Shown: positions 8,253-18,373 of the stretch, piece by piece
Position numbering within the stretch: the stretch's first letter is position 1
Layout: each line of letters starts with the position of its first letter
Assembly (NCBI RefSeq): GCF_027111355.2
Contig: NZ_CP114291.2
Location: 186,001-250,000, forward strand
From: Flavobacterium eburneipallidum
Lineage (GTDB): Bacteria; Bacteroidota; Bacteroidia; Flavobacteriales; Flavobacteriaceae
Direction of reading: 5' to 3'
DNA length: 64,000 nt
Notes under the pieces: generated by a model
Database searches by the model: none
Told to the model about the DNA's origin: nothing
What the model saw: the letters and a program-made list of their open reading frames with translations, nothing else
Position numbers and translations under genes: made by a program

Positions 8253-8371
8253 GCCACGAATTACACCAATTGTCACTAATTTTTAAAAAATTTAAAATGA
8301 ATTACACAAATTCTACCCGCAATAAGAATTCGTGTAATTAAAAAAGCATTCAAATTTGTGTAATTTGTGGC
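8253..8371. repeat. Nested inverted repeats between convergent genes
   Basis: The outer arms GCCACGAATTACACCAAT (8253-8270) and 8354-8371 pair with two mismatches. The inner arms 8300-8313 and 8326-8339 (variants of AATTACACAAATTC) pair with one mismatch. It lies between the convergent GH43 and HTCS1 genes, so it could end both transcripts or be a dispersed repeat. Confidence 0.6.
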
Positions 8372-8409
8372 TGATTTATTATTTTTCAAACTCATGTGTT
8401 TGCCCTGCC

Positions 8410-11400
8410 TCAATTAATCAACTTACTTGGCGGAAAACCAAACTGTTTTTTGAAACACCTACTGAAATACAATGGATCGTTGAAACCCACTAAATCGGTC
8501 ACTTCAGAAACGTTGTGTTTTTTGGATTTTAAAAATTCGGCAGCCTTTTTGAGACGAACGGTTCTAATGAATTCATTAGGAGCTAAATCAGTTAACTCTT
8601 TGATTTTTTTGTACAATTTAGAATAGCTTACGCCCATTTTATCGCATAAAAAATCGGTTGATAAATCTAAATCGCTTAAGTTTTCGTTGATCAAATGAGT
8701 CACTTTTGTCATAAATTCTTCATCAATTGGCGAATGCGTTAGTAGGCTAACATTACTTTCGACTTCTCCCGAAAACTTTAATTTTAATTCCGCTCTAGAC
8801 TTGATAATGTTTTCGATAACCGTTTTTAATAATGAAGGTTCAAAAGGTTTGACCAAATAACTATCGGCTCCTATTTCGTATCCTTTTACTTTGTCTTCGT
8901 TTTCAGAAAGTGCCGTTAATAAAACTACCGGAATGTGACTAATAAACTCATCTTCTTTCAGCTGTTTGCAAAATTCGAGACCGTCCATTACAGGCATCAT
9001 GACATCAGCAACACAAAGAATGGGTTTTATTTGTTTGCAAATTTTCAACCCTTCTTCACCATTTTCGGCATCATACACTTTATAATAATCAGACAAATAA
9101 TCAATCAAATATTTTCGAAGTTCGCTATTGTCTTCTATTACCAATATTTTTTGTTTTAAATCTGTATTCTGAATGACTTTTTTAACGGGTTTTTCTGGAA
9201 TAAAAGCATTTTCATTGTCATTGGTCAAAGCATATTCAAACACTTCTTTGTCGGAATAAAAACTACGCTCTATGGGAATTTCTACCGAAAATGTACTTCC
9301 TTGTCCTGGTGTACTTTCTACTTTTATTTTGCCTTTGTGGATTTCTACCAAGGATTTTACTAACGATAATCCTATTCCTGATCCGGTGTTATTGGCCTTA
9401 CTATTGGTAGCTTGATAAAATCGTTTGAATATTTTTTCTTGACTTTTCAGCGCAATTCCTATTCCGTCGTCGCTTACATCAATAATTAGTATGCCTTCTG
9501 CTCCATCTTTTCGTCTAATGGATACATCTACATTTCCGTATTTGTTGGTAAATTTCAAAGCATTGGACAAAAGATTGTATAAAATTTTATCGTACTTATC
9601 GTTATCAATCCAACCCGTAATGGTTTCGTCTTCGGCAATAAAATTGAGCTTTATATTTTTATTATAAGCCATTTCCTTAAAAGCATCAAAAATATTTCTA
9701 GAATACAAGTAAATGTTGGTTTTCGAGACTTTTAACTTTAATTCACCCGACTGTGCTTTTCTAAAATCGAGCACTTGATTGACTAGATTCAATAATCTAC
9801 TGGCGTTTTGATAAATGAGATTGTACCTTCCTTTTTCGTAGTCGGTGGCATGATTGCTTTCTTCTAATAATTGTTTGGCTGGGCCTAAAATTAGCGTCAA
9901 TGGGGTTCTCAATTCATGTGAAATGTTAGTGAAAAAGCGAAGTTTTTCATTGTTTAATTTAACGTCCTGTTCCCTGTTTATTTTTTCGGTCAGTAATTCT
10001 TGTTTCAATCGGATGCGGTTTTTTATTTCTTTTCTAATAAAATAAAAGACAAGAGCTAAAACTACAAAAGCCAACAAAAATGCGGTTGGTGTTAACCAAA
10101 ATGGTGGCAAAATCTTTATTTGATAAGCATCTGTTTTGCTCCAACTGCCATTGCTGTTGCTGGATCTTATTTTGAAAACATAATTACCCGAATAGAGATT
10201 GGTATATTGTACAATTCTGGAGCTGCTGTTGATGGTTATCCAATTTTTATCGAAACCTTCGAGCATGTACTGAAACCTATTGAGTCGCTCATTCGTATAA
10301 GATGGCGTAGAAAATTGAAGCGAAAAATTGCGGTTTTTATAACTCAATTCTATTTTTTTGCTGTAATTCAAATCTTTTAAAAGAGGCACTTGTCCGTTGA
10401 TTTCCATATTCGGAAGCACTTCTTCATTTTGAATTCTGAAATCGGTGATAATGGGCATTGGAGTCCAGGTGTTTTTTTTCATTTTATGAGGCGAGAAATA
10501 AATAACCCCATTTTTGCCACCCAAATAAATATTGGCATCATTAAAATTAAAAAAACCGCTAGAGCTGAAAACGTCCAATCTATTACCACTATTGACATGA
10601 TAAATGGCAATGTCTTTCAGATTGGTTTTGAGTCTTGCTACACTGTTATTGTTGATATTCAGCCATAAATCTCCGCTGGCATCCGAGAGCATTTCGGTAA
10701 CCCATTTCCCCGCAATTTCTTTCGGACTGGTTATGGTTTTGAAATTGTTTTTCAACGGATTATATAGGTACAATCCAAATCGTGAAGATGCCCAAATTTT
10801 TCCTTTTTTATCTACAATGATATCGCTAATATCCTCAACATCATCCTCTTGATTGATTCCTTTTTCCTTAATATAAAGCGATTTATAGCGATGGCTTATC
10901 CCTGATTTTATATTGTATTTAACCACTCCAGCTTCTGTGGCAAACCAAAAGTTATTGTGATTGTCTTTTTCTACAGCATTAATTCTTAACTCTGGTAATA
11001 ATCTAGGCGTTCCTGTCTTTTGTTTCAATGTTTTGGTATCCAAAATGATAGCTCCATCGCCAAAAGAACCCACCATAATAAATTGATCTGAAATTTTGGC
11101 AAAGGCAAATATTGGCGAAGCTTTGAAACCCAAATTAATTTCTTTGTAGCTATTATTCAGATAATTGTAAACCAAAACATTGCCGTTCCACAAGCCACAA
11201 TAAAAAGTTTTCCCATCATCGGTATAGATACTTGCCATATCTTTTTTGGGATTATTCAACGGAACAAAACCAGCCGAATTGGAAATAAAAAGTCCGTCAT
11301 GACGAGTTTGGACAATAATTTTGGAGTCGTAGGTTTTTAAAATTCCTCGAATTCTAGGAGCTTGGTTGCCTATGTATTTGGATATGTCTTTGTTCAGTAC

Positions 11401-12456
11401 GAACTGATTTTCATAAGGATCGTATTTGTCTAATCCGTCTTCGGTTCCAATCCAAAGCACTCCTGATTTATCAAAATACAATGCCGCTACCAAGTTATCT
11501 ACAATCGATTTATCATCCGACAAAACCGAATAATACCATTTGTAATTTCCCGCTGGAATATCTTCTAATTGATTGCAAACCAACAATCCGCCCAGCGTTC
11601 CTACCCAATATTTTCCATCGGGCGCTTGTGCAACGGATAAAAAATAAGGGCCTAAATTGCTTCTAACCTCATCATTGCTGATGTAGAGGTTAATGAATGT
11701 ATTGTTAGCTTTATTTAGTTTATACAATCCTTGACGCGTTCCAACAAATAGGTCGGATTTTGCATCTTGATAGATAAAATTAACATAAGGATTTTTCTCC
11801 TCACTATTGGGAATCGTGAGTGTATAAGTATTGATTTTCAGAATTGCACCGTTAGTTCCTAAAGTGATTTTTGCCACAGAACCTGTTTCATAACTGCCAA
11901 TCCAAATGTTGCCGTTTTTGTCTTCAAAAATTTCTTTTATGTAATCAAATCCTTGAATTGGAATTTTTTCGAATCGGTTTTCTTTCCCAGAAAACAAATA
12001 CAACCCTTTGGCTTTTGTTCCTACCCAAACTCTTTTGAATTTATCCACATGAACCGACCGAACTTCTTGGTCGGGCAAACTTTTGGGATTGTTTTTTTGG
12101 GTGGTGAAAGTGGTAAAAGTATGATCATCAATTTTATAAAGTGCCAAACCTTTTCGGGTTCCTATCCATAAATTATTGGATGATTCATCGAGTTCTAATG
12201 CTGTAATATCGTCATTACGCAGCTTGTTGCTCCCAACAGAAGCACTCATAAAGTTCTTGAATTGGTATCCATCAAAACGGTTGAGTCCTGAATAAGTACC
12301 AAACCACAAAAAGCCTTTTTTGTCCTGAACAATATGCCTAATAGAGTTGTGAGACAACCCATCATTATCGTTATAATGCTCAAACTTTATATTCTGGGAA
12401 TGTGAACATAAAAATGACATTAAACATAAAAATGATATGATAGAATTCAGTTTCAT
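8410..12456 (-). CDS. Hybrid two-component system regulator HTCS1
   Basis: One-piece sensor and transcription factor of 1348 residues, usual for the family. A signal peptide (about 1-20) leads into a periplasmic double beta-propeller with repeated W-F-G-T/W-I-G-T blades to about 700 and a Y_Y_Y domain to about 780. A membrane helix spans about 785-805. The histidine kinase has the H-box N-I-S-H-E-L-R-T-P near 845 and N and G boxes (N-A-L-K-F-T, D-D-G-I-G-I, G-S-G-I-G-L-S). A receiver has its Asp in V-A-D-V-M-M-P near 1150. An AraC-type DNA-binding domain fills about 1250-1348. It would sense an imported glycan fragment and activate nearby operons, most likely SusC1 and perhaps GH2-GH51. All catalytic motifs appear intact. 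Confidence 0.95.
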   Translation of the reverse strand: MKLNSIISFLCLMSFLCSHSQNIKFEHYNDNDGLSHNSIRHIVQDKKGFLWFGTYSGLNRFDGYQFKNFMSASVGSNKLRNDDITALELDESSNNLWIGTRKGLALYKIDDHTFTTFTTQKNNPKSLPDQEVRSVHVDKFKRVWVGTKAKGLYLFSGKENRFEKIPIQGFDYIKEIFEDKNGNIWIGSYETGSVAKITLGTNGAILKINTYTLTIPNSEEKNPYVNFIYQDAKSDLFVGTRQGLYKLNKANNTFINLYISNDEVRSNLGPYFLSVAQAPDGKYWVGTLGGLLVCNQLEDIPAGNYKWYYSVLSDDKSIVDNLVAALYFDKSGVLWIGTEDGLDKYDPYENQFVLNKDISKYIGNQAPRIRGILKTYDSKIIVQTRHDGLFISNSAGFVPLNNPKKDMASIYTDDGKTFYCGLWNGNVLVYNYLNNSYKEINLGFKASPIFAFAKISDQFIMVGSFGDGAIILDTKTLKQKTGTPRLLPELRINAVEKDNHNNFWFATEAGVVKYNIKSGISHRYKSLYIKEKGINQEDDVEDISDIIVDKKGKIWASSRFGLYLYNPLKNNFKTITSPKEIAGKWVTEMLSDASGDLWLNINNNSVARLKTNLKDIAIYHVNSGNRLDVFSSSGFFNFNDANIYLGGKNGVIYFSPHKMKKNTWTPMPIITDFRIQNEEVLPNMEINGQVPLLKDLNYSKKIELSYKNRNFSLQFSTPSYTNERLNRFQYMLEGFDKNWITINSSSRIVQYTNLYSGNYVFKIRSSNSNGSWSKTDAYQIKILPPFWLTPTAFLLAFVVLALVFYFIRKEIKNRIRLKQELLTEKINREQDVKLNNEKLRFFTNISHELRTPLTLILGPAKQLLEESNHATDYEKGRYNLIYQNASRLLNLVNQVLDFRKAQSGELKLKVSKTNIYLYSRNIFDAFKEMAYNKNIKLNFIAEDETITGWIDNDKYDKILYNLLSNALKFTNKYGNVDVSIRRKDGAEGILIIDVSDDGIGIALKSQEKIFKRFYQATNSKANNTGSGIGLSLVKSLVEIHKGKIKVESTPGQGSTFSVEIPIERSFYSDKEVFEYALTNDNENAFIPEKPVKKVIQNTDLKQKILVIEDNSELRKYLIDYLSDYYKVYDAENGEEGLKICKQIKPILCVADVMMPVMDGLEFCKQLKEDEFISHIPVVLLTALSENEDKVKGYEIGADSYLVKPFEPSLLKTVIENIIKSRAELKLKFSGEVESNVSLLTHSPIDEEFMTKVTHLINENLSDLDLSTDFLCDKMGVSYSKLYKKIKELTDLAPNEFIRTVRLKKAAEFLKSKKHNVSEVTDLVGFNDPLYFSRCFKKQFGFPPSKLIN

Positions 12457-12544
12457 AAATAAATTTTAAAGGCAATTTGAATAGTGGTTTTCAAAAAAAA
12501 TGGTAACTAAAATTTTGAAAAAACATTGATTTTTCAAACCATTA

Positions 12545-12598
12545 AAGGTATTTAAAAGAATTAAGATTTGTAGTGTTCTTAATTCTTTTAAATACCTT
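12545..12598. terminator. Long hairpin behind the MFS gene
   Basis: Perfect 22-bp arms at 12545-12566 and 12577-12598 with a 10-base loop. It lies 66 bases past the MFS stop and 89 bases before the HTCS1 start on the same strand. It probably terminates the SusC1-to-MFS transcript, although a strong T-run is missing. It could also be a regulatory structure for HTCS1. Confidence 0.6.
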
Positions 12599-12663
12599 AC
12601 TATTAAAATTGTATTCTATTTGCGATAAATTGTTACTGTTTTTTATCTCATATTCTTATAAAA

Positions 12664-14100
12664 TCAATGTCCGCCGCTTACTTTTTTATCAAAATTTATT
12701 CCTTGGGCTTTTAAAATTCCGCTGACTTTCCAGGCATAAAAAGCTAAATAAGCAAAACACAAAACACCAACAATATAGCTATTCTGAATGCCAATACTAT
12801 CCGAAACAAAACCTTGAATCCAACTGATAATTCCACCACCACAAATCATCATAATCAAAAAACTACTGCCTTGACTGGTGTGTTTTCCTAATCCACTTAC
12901 TGCCAAAGTAAAGATGCAAGGCCAAAGCGTACTACAAAACAATCCAACACTGGTAAAGGCATACACACTTATCATTCCTGTAGTAGCCATTCCTGTACCC
13001 AGACTGACAATACCCAAAAAGGAGAAAATCAGCAACATTCTAGCTGGATTTCCTTTACTGGCCATATCAGCAAATATTAAAACCAAAATGATGAATCCAT
13101 ACACATAAAAAGGTGTCAAATCGTGTTTGGCAATCGCATTAACCAACAAGAAAATACCAAATGCCAAGTAAGGAGCCAAGAATCGCAATATCTTTTGCGT
13201 GTTCATATCATCTGTAAAAGCTTCTACAGCTCCTGTCCAGCGACCAATCATTAAACTCGCCCAATACAAGGAAATGTAGGGTGCAATATCGCCAATAGAA
13301 AATCCTAAATCGTTTTCCATATAAGCGGGCAAGTTACTGGCTGTAGAAACCTCAACTCCTACATAAAGAAAAATGGCAATCATTCCCATAACCAATTGAG
13401 AATACTGCAAAGCTGATTTTTTGGCTATAACCGTTTCTTCTTCCGATTCTATGATTGCTTCGGGTTGTTCGGGTAAGGATGAAAATTTTAGTAAGATAGC
13501 CACCAACAGAAAAGCCAATCCTAGAATCAAAAAAGGCACTTTTACACTTTGGATATCCATTGTAATATCGCCCGTTGTAGTAGATCCAAAAATAGCAAAA
13601 CTAACAATCAATGGCCCAATAGTAGCACCAAAATTATTGATTCCTCCTGCCAGAGTCAATCGTTGTGAACCCGTTTTTATAGGCCCCAACGCAATGGCCA
13701 ATGGATTAGCAACCGTTTGTTGCAAAGAAAATCCTAATCCAACTATAAACAAACCCGCTAGCATTAAGGTGTAAGAACCTAAATTTGCTGCTGGATAAAA
13801 TAACAATGTGCCAAGCGCAGAAATGACTAAACCTAAAACCAATCCGTTTTTGTAACCAATTTTGTTGACTAAATCTTTTCCTAACAACAAGGAAACTCCC
13901 ATGTATATTAGCGAACCCACCGTATAGGAAATATAAAAAGCAATGGAAACAAATTGGCTTTGCCCTTGAGTTAAATCGAATGCTTTTTTAAATACGGGAA
14001 TTAAAATATCGTTACTGGCAGCAACAAATCCCCAAAAGAAGAAGACTGTTACGAGAGGAATAAGTTGTCCCCATTGGGTTTTTGAATTTTCTGAACTCAT
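12664..14100 (-). CDS. Sugar MFS permease (FucP/GluP-like)
   Basis: Inner-membrane transporter of 478 residues with about 12 hydrophobic helices, probably sugar-proton symport. The N-terminal P-L-V-T-V-F-F-F-W-G-F-V-A-A-S-N-D-I-L-I-P-V-F-K-K-A-F and the later G-L-G-F-S-L-Q-Q-T-V-A-N-P match the fucose/glucose/galactose permease branch. It ends the cluster after the GH92-like gene, 17 bases downstream, so it likely takes up a monosaccharide released in the periplasm. In this context galactose, arabinose or fucose are candidates; the sequence does not decide. The N-terminal charged stretch before helix 1 is normal for the branch. Confidence 0.9.
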   Translation of the reverse strand: MSSENSKTQWGQLIPLVTVFFFWGFVAASNDILIPVFKKAFDLTQGQSQFVSIAFYISYTVGSLIYMGVSLLLGKDLVNKIGYKNGLVLGLVISALGTLLFYPAANLGSYTLMLAGLFIVGLGFSLQQTVANPLAIALGPIKTGSQRLTLAGGINNFGATIGPLIVSFAIFGSTTTGDITMDIQSVKVPFLILGLAFLLVAILLKFSSLPEQPEAIIESEEETVIAKKSALQYSQLVMGMIAIFLYVGVEVSTASNLPAYMENDLGFSIGDIAPYISLYWASLMIGRWTGAVEAFTDDMNTQKILRFLAPYLAFGIFLLVNAIAKHDLTPFYVYGFIILVLIFADMASKGNPARMLLIFSFLGIVSLGTGMATTGMISVYAFTSVGLFCSTLWPCIFTLAVSGLGKHTSQGSSFLIMMICGGGIISWIQGFVSDSIGIQNSYIVGVLCFAYLAFYAWKVSGILKAQGINFDKKVSGGH

Positions 14101-14117
14101 AGTTTTTGGTTTTTTAG

Positions 14118-16433
14118 TTAAAGCTTTGGTTTATTGGTCATTTCTAAAATTAATTCTCCTCCGTTTGTAATTTTATCGTGCGAAATATGAAAGTTTTCTA
14201 TAACTGTATCATTTAATTTTACCTGATTGATATAAATGTTTTCCGCACTATTTTCACTGGCTTTAATAACAAATTCTTTCCCTGAATAATATTTTGGATT
14301 TAAGGCAATGGTAATTTTATTAAAGAGCGGACTTCCTAATTGGTACTCCGGATTTTGCTCGGTTCCACCATTCATTTGAAATAGACCTATTTTGAGCAAT
14401 ACATTCAAACTTCCCATTAATCCTTGATCTTCATCACCGTTGTAACCTGTGTTTGGAGCCAATCCGCTGAAGGTTTCTTTCAATACATTTCTGGTCCAAT
14501 ATTGTGTCAAATCAGGTCTTCCTAATAAATTGAAAATAAAGGAAGTTTGGATAGAAGGCTGATTCCCAAAATTGATAGGAATACGACTGTACTCGGGATG
14601 CAATTCAGCAGCATGAGAAGTTCCAGAAGTGAAACTCAACTTTTGAGCCACTTCGAATTGGGCATTTAATTTGGTTATGGCTTTTTGTTTTCCTCCCATT
14701 AGTTCTACTAAACCGTCAATATCATGTGGTACGAACCAGGTAGATTGCGCACTATTGGATTCTATAAATCCGTGTTCGTATTGATACGGATCAAAGTTTT
14801 GGAACCATTTTCCATCTGCATTTTTAGGGCGCATCCAGCCTTGTGATGGATCAAAAACATTTTGATAGTTTTTAGACCTTTTCATGAAATAGTTGTAATC
14901 GTCTTGATGATTTAATTTTTTGGCGAGTTGTGCCAAAGTCCAATCCTGATAGGCATATTCCATGGTTTGACTCGCACCATCTTGATGCAATCCGAAAGTA
15001 GTACCTTCGGGCAACGGATACGGCACATAGCCTTTGTCCATATAGTATTTCATTCCACCGCCAATATTAGTATCATGTTCGTAACCTGCTTTTCCCATGA
15101 TTCCGTTGAGCATGTGGTTTTTTTTGAGTGCTACATAAATAGCTTCTAAATCATCTTTTATCAGTCCTTTTTGGATGGCACTCACCATAAACGGTGTGGT
15201 CGAAGCTCCCGTCATTACATACGTATAATTTCCACCCGCTGGACCACGAGGAATCATGCCGCCGTCTTTGTAATATTGCATTAAGGAATGTACAAAATCT
15301 TCCATTATTTCAGGATAAACCAATCCCCATAATGAATTTATAGTCCATTGAGCACCCCAAAAGGAGTCGGAATTGTATTGATTGTATTTTGGTTTTCCAT
15401 CAGCTCCAAGCGGCAATTGTCCGATTCGGAATTTTTCGCCTGTATTGTCTGGATAAGCACCATTGACATCGCTAATCATTTTTCGACCTTGCAAAGCATG
15501 CCAAAGATCGGTGTAGAATCGTCTTTGGTCTTTTTCGGTTCCGCCTTCAATTTTAATTCTTCCCAACAAATTATTCCATTCGGTTCTTGATTCTGAAACG
15601 ACTTGGTCAAAATCCCAATGGGGTAATTCTTGTTCGATATTATTGGTGGCATTTTCAACCGAAGTATAAGACAGACCGACTTTCATCAACACTTTTTGGC
15701 TTGATGGCTCTAAATTCACCAAATAATTGCCTGTTTTTTTGTCTAATTCTATTGCTGTTATAGGCTGATTTAATTTGATTTTAAAAAATACTTTTAACGG
15801 TTTTGGACGTCTGGTAGTAGGCGCCATTACGAAACTTCCTGTCAGTTCCTGATTGTTGTTTTTTTCTAATGTTCCTTCGATATTATCACAAGGTCCTAAA
15901 ATGGTATTGAGATTAAACAGAATCGCTTTTTGTGCTTTTTCTGGGAAAGTGTATCTGTGAAATCCTACTCTTTTGGTACTCGTCAATTCAGTTGTGATTT
16001 GGTATCTTTCTAATACTAATGAATGATAACCTGGGGTAATTTTTTCTTTTTTGTGACTGAATTTAGAATAGAAATCGGTAAAAATACCTTTCTTATTCTC
16101 ATTCGTTACCGAAACTGGCATCAGCGAAAGTCCCGCCATTTGCCATTCGTGAATGTGGCTAAATCCTTTTACGGTGTCTGTTTTGTATTTGTATCCCGTT
16201 CCCCAATCGCCTTTTATTTCGGTATCTGGACTCAAATTCATCATACCAAAAGGACGAGTAGCAGAAGAGAAGAAAAACCAACGAGAATTTTCGGTATCCA
16301 GCAAAGGATACACTTTATCTACTAATTGCTCTTTTGGAACAGCCATTGTGTTTTGCGTTTTGCAGGATACAAGCAAAACAAACAATAAACTTATTCCTAT
16401 ACTGCTGCTATAAAAAATTTTATTTCGTCTCAT
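14118..16433 (-). CDS. Divergent GH92-family glycosidase, lipoprotein
   Basis: GH92 enzymes are Ca2+-dependent exo-acting alpha-mannosidases. This 771-residue protein starts with a lipoprotein signal (L-L-V-S-C, Cys near 24). It contains R-P-F-G-M-M-N-L-S-P-D-T, G-A-S-Q-T-M-E-Y-A-Y-Q-D-W near 485-495 with the likely acid Glu, and G-D-E-D-Q-G near 666 for the base region. Two places differ from the classic mannosidases as I remember them: the H-x-H motif is followed by E-W-Q-M-A-G instead of an L-S-G-T-G type segment, and E-D-Q-G-L-M-G-S-L replaces the usual D-x-G-x-M-S-A/S-W. The fold call is firm; mannose specificity is doubtful. It sits between SusD1 and the MFS gene. Confidence 0.85.
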   Translation of the reverse strand: MRRNKIFYSSSIGISLLFVLLVSCKTQNTMAVPKEQLVDKVYPLLDTENSRWFFFSSATRPFGMMNLSPDTEIKGDWGTGYKYKTDTVKGFSHIHEWQMAGLSLMPVSVTNENKKGIFTDFYSKFSHKKEKITPGYHSLVLERYQITTELTSTKRVGFHRYTFPEKAQKAILFNLNTILGPCDNIEGTLEKNNNQELTGSFVMAPTTRRPKPLKVFFKIKLNQPITAIELDKKTGNYLVNLEPSSQKVLMKVGLSYTSVENATNNIEQELPHWDFDQVVSESRTEWNNLLGRIKIEGGTEKDQRRFYTDLWHALQGRKMISDVNGAYPDNTGEKFRIGQLPLGADGKPKYNQYNSDSFWGAQWTINSLWGLVYPEIMEDFVHSLMQYYKDGGMIPRGPAGGNYTYVMTGASTTPFMVSAIQKGLIKDDLEAIYVALKKNHMLNGIMGKAGYEHDTNIGGGMKYYMDKGYVPYPLPEGTTFGLHQDGASQTMEYAYQDWTLAQLAKKLNHQDDYNYFMKRSKNYQNVFDPSQGWMRPKNADGKWFQNFDPYQYEHGFIESNSAQSTWFVPHDIDGLVELMGGKQKAITKLNAQFEVAQKLSFTSGTSHAAELHPEYSRIPINFGNQPSIQTSFIFNLLGRPDLTQYWTRNVLKETFSGLAPNTGYNGDEDQGLMGSLNVLLKIGLFQMNGGTEQNPEYQLGSPLFNKITIALNPKYYSGKEFVIKASENSAENIYINQVKLNDTVIENFHISHDKITNGGELILEMTNKPKL

Positions 16434-16595
16434 TTATGGTACTTTATTACATCATTTATTTTCAAGCTGCATTTTCTAGAAAAAGAACTTGTTGCATGAT
16501 TGGTTTACTTTTCTATTTTAATTTTTGGTAGTACAGTTAGGTTGTTTTAAACCTTAAATGGCTTTTGTTAAGCGTTAATTTATAAAATAAATACA

Positions 16596-16617
16596 GGCGG
16601 GCAATTTCTTGCCCACC
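16596..16617 (-). terminator. Hairpin between SusD1 and GH92 genes
   Basis: GGGCAA (16599-16604) and TTGCCC (16609-16614) form a short G/C-rich stem. On the minus strand it is followed by a T-rich stretch. Probably a partial terminator that lowers GH92 expression relative to SusCD. The rest of the 263-base gap shows nothing else clear. Confidence 0.5.
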
Positions 16618-16696
16618 CATACCAACCAACAAAAGTTTATTTTTAATATTGTATTACATCTCACTTTTTGATTGAACCCAAAAGATTTCTTTTAGA

Positions 16697-18346
16697 TTAA
16701 TCGTACAATGGATTTTGTTTTATGCTTTTATTTGTATTATCAATTTCATATTGAGGAATAGGTCTCAAAAGGTGTTTTTCTTTCAAGGCATTATTCATTT
16801 TAGCATGTGGATTGTGTAATAAAGTACGCTCGATCAATTTTCCTGTTCTTTTCAAGTCCATCCATCGGTTTACTTCCCCTATTAATTCTCTAGCTCTTTC
16901 GTCAAGAATGAAATCAAGGGTTACTTGTCCAGCTGTTACTGGCGTAGTCAATCCGGCTCTGCTTCTTATTGCAGTAAGTTTAGTAGCTGCTGCTGTTGGA
17001 TTTGATGCTTTCAAATAGGCTTCGGCAGCAATTAAGTATGCTTCGCCTGAACGCATCATGACCATATCTCTAGTTCCTTCTGAAAGTTCATTAGGCTGTT
17101 TGAAAGCTACGCCTGGTTCATCAAATTTTTTGAACATTGGCGTGTGCGCATTCGTAACACCATCTACTTCAAAATACTGGTCTGGATTGATAACTTTGTA
17201 AGGCACTGCAGCAATTTGAGCTGGTGTCCAAGCCACTTTTGGAAAATAAATCGCTCTACTTCCTGCAGGTACTGTAACTGGAACTCCTCCTAATGTAGAT
17301 TGAAAATCTTTGTCGGCAATAATCTCTCTACGGAAACTAGCATCGGCTCTTTGATCGTTATCATCAAAAAGATTGTAGAAGAATAGTGTTGGCAACGGAT
17401 CTAACCCTTTTTGGTACAAATTCCCTCTAATCATTCCTGGATAATCGTAGTAAGGAAACTTATACAACTGGTGTCTTGAATTTCCCCAACCTCTACTCAC
17501 AGAAGTGCTTCCAAACAAATAAGAGAAGAAAACTTCCGAGTTGCGTTGATTAGTAATACTGGTCAATGAAGCAAAAGTAGGTACTAAAGCGTGTTTGCTA
17601 ATAATAGTTTCGGCCAAAGTCGCTGCATTGGTAAAATCAGCAGGCAAACCAAAAGTTTTATAGCCTCTGGTAAGCAATACTTTTGACGTTAAATGTCTTA
17701 CTGCATCTTTCGTTACTCTACCGTAAGCAGTAGCGGTTTCATTGGTTTCGGCCAAAGCTTCATCAAGATCTTTTAGGATTTGAGTGTAAACAGCCTCTTC
17801 GGTTGCACGAACATAATCTGTAGAAGAAGTTTTTACTTGGTTCAAAACCAATGGTACTCCTCCAAAATTCTCCACTAAATGGAAGTAAGACATGGCTCTG
17901 AAAAATTTAGCTTCGCCCACTCCAGCCGTTTTCACAGCAGGAACTACACCTTGAATTAGGTCTGCGTTATCTATTGCCAAATTGGCAGCAGCAATAATAC
18001 TGTACTGATTTCTCCAATAATAAAAAACTGCCGAGTTGAATGAATTAAAATCGACGTAATCATTAACATCACTAACCCCAGAAACGGTTGTTCCTCTGGT
18101 TACAATATCAGTCCCTATATCTTCCAGTTGGTAATACAAATTAACATTAGCTTCATAGCGGGTTGAAGTTTCTCTCGCTCTTTCATAGATTGAAGCAACC
18201 AACTGATCAAAAGTTTTAGGATCAGAAAGAGCCAATTCAATAGTTACTTTTGATTTATTCTCTTCCTCAAGGTAGCTGTCGCAAGCTGTACCAAGAATAC
18301 TTGCCGTTAGCAGTATTCCAATAATTTTATAATTAGAGTATTTCAT
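16697..18346 (-). CDS. SusD-like glycan-binding lipoprotein (SusD1)
   Basis: Outer-membrane lipoprotein that forms the lid of the SusC1 channel and binds oligosaccharide. The 549 residues begin with a lipoprotein signal (L-G-T-A-C, Cys near 22) and S-Y-L-E-E-E, as in many SusD proteins. The middle has the tetratricopeptide-like helices (G-E-A-K-F-F-R-A-M-S-Y-F-H-L-V-E-N-F-G-G-V-P-L). The C-terminal A-I-R-S-R-A-G-L and D-E-R-A-R-E-L-I-G-E-V-N-R-W-M-D-L-K-R-T-G motif is diagnostic of RagB/SusD. It starts 28 bases after SusC1 and is certainly co-transcribed with it. Confidence 0.95.
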   Translation of the reverse strand: MKYSNYKIIGILLTASILGTACDSYLEEENKSKVTIELALSDPKTFDQLVASIYERARETSTRYEANVNLYYQLEDIGTDIVTRGTTVSGVSDVNDYVDFNSFNSAVFYYWRNQYSIIAAANLAIDNADLIQGVVPAVKTAGVGEAKFFRAMSYFHLVENFGGVPLVLNQVKTSSTDYVRATEEAVYTQILKDLDEALAETNETATAYGRVTKDAVRHLTSKVLLTRGYKTFGLPADFTNAATLAETIISKHALVPTFASLTSITNQRNSEVFFSYLFGSTSVSRGWGNSRHQLYKFPYYDYPGMIRGNLYQKGLDPLPTLFFYNLFDDNDQRADASFRREIIADKDFQSTLGGVPVTVPAGSRAIYFPKVAWTPAQIAAVPYKVINPDQYFEVDGVTNAHTPMFKKFDEPGVAFKQPNELSEGTRDMVMMRSGEAYLIAAEAYLKASNPTAAATKLTAIRSRAGLTTPVTAGQVTLDFILDERARELIGEVNRWMDLKRTGKLIERTLLHNPHAKMNNALKEKHLLRPIPQYEIDNTNKSIKQNPLYD

Positions 18347-18373
18347 TTTTCTCGAATTTTTAGTAAAAAATAA

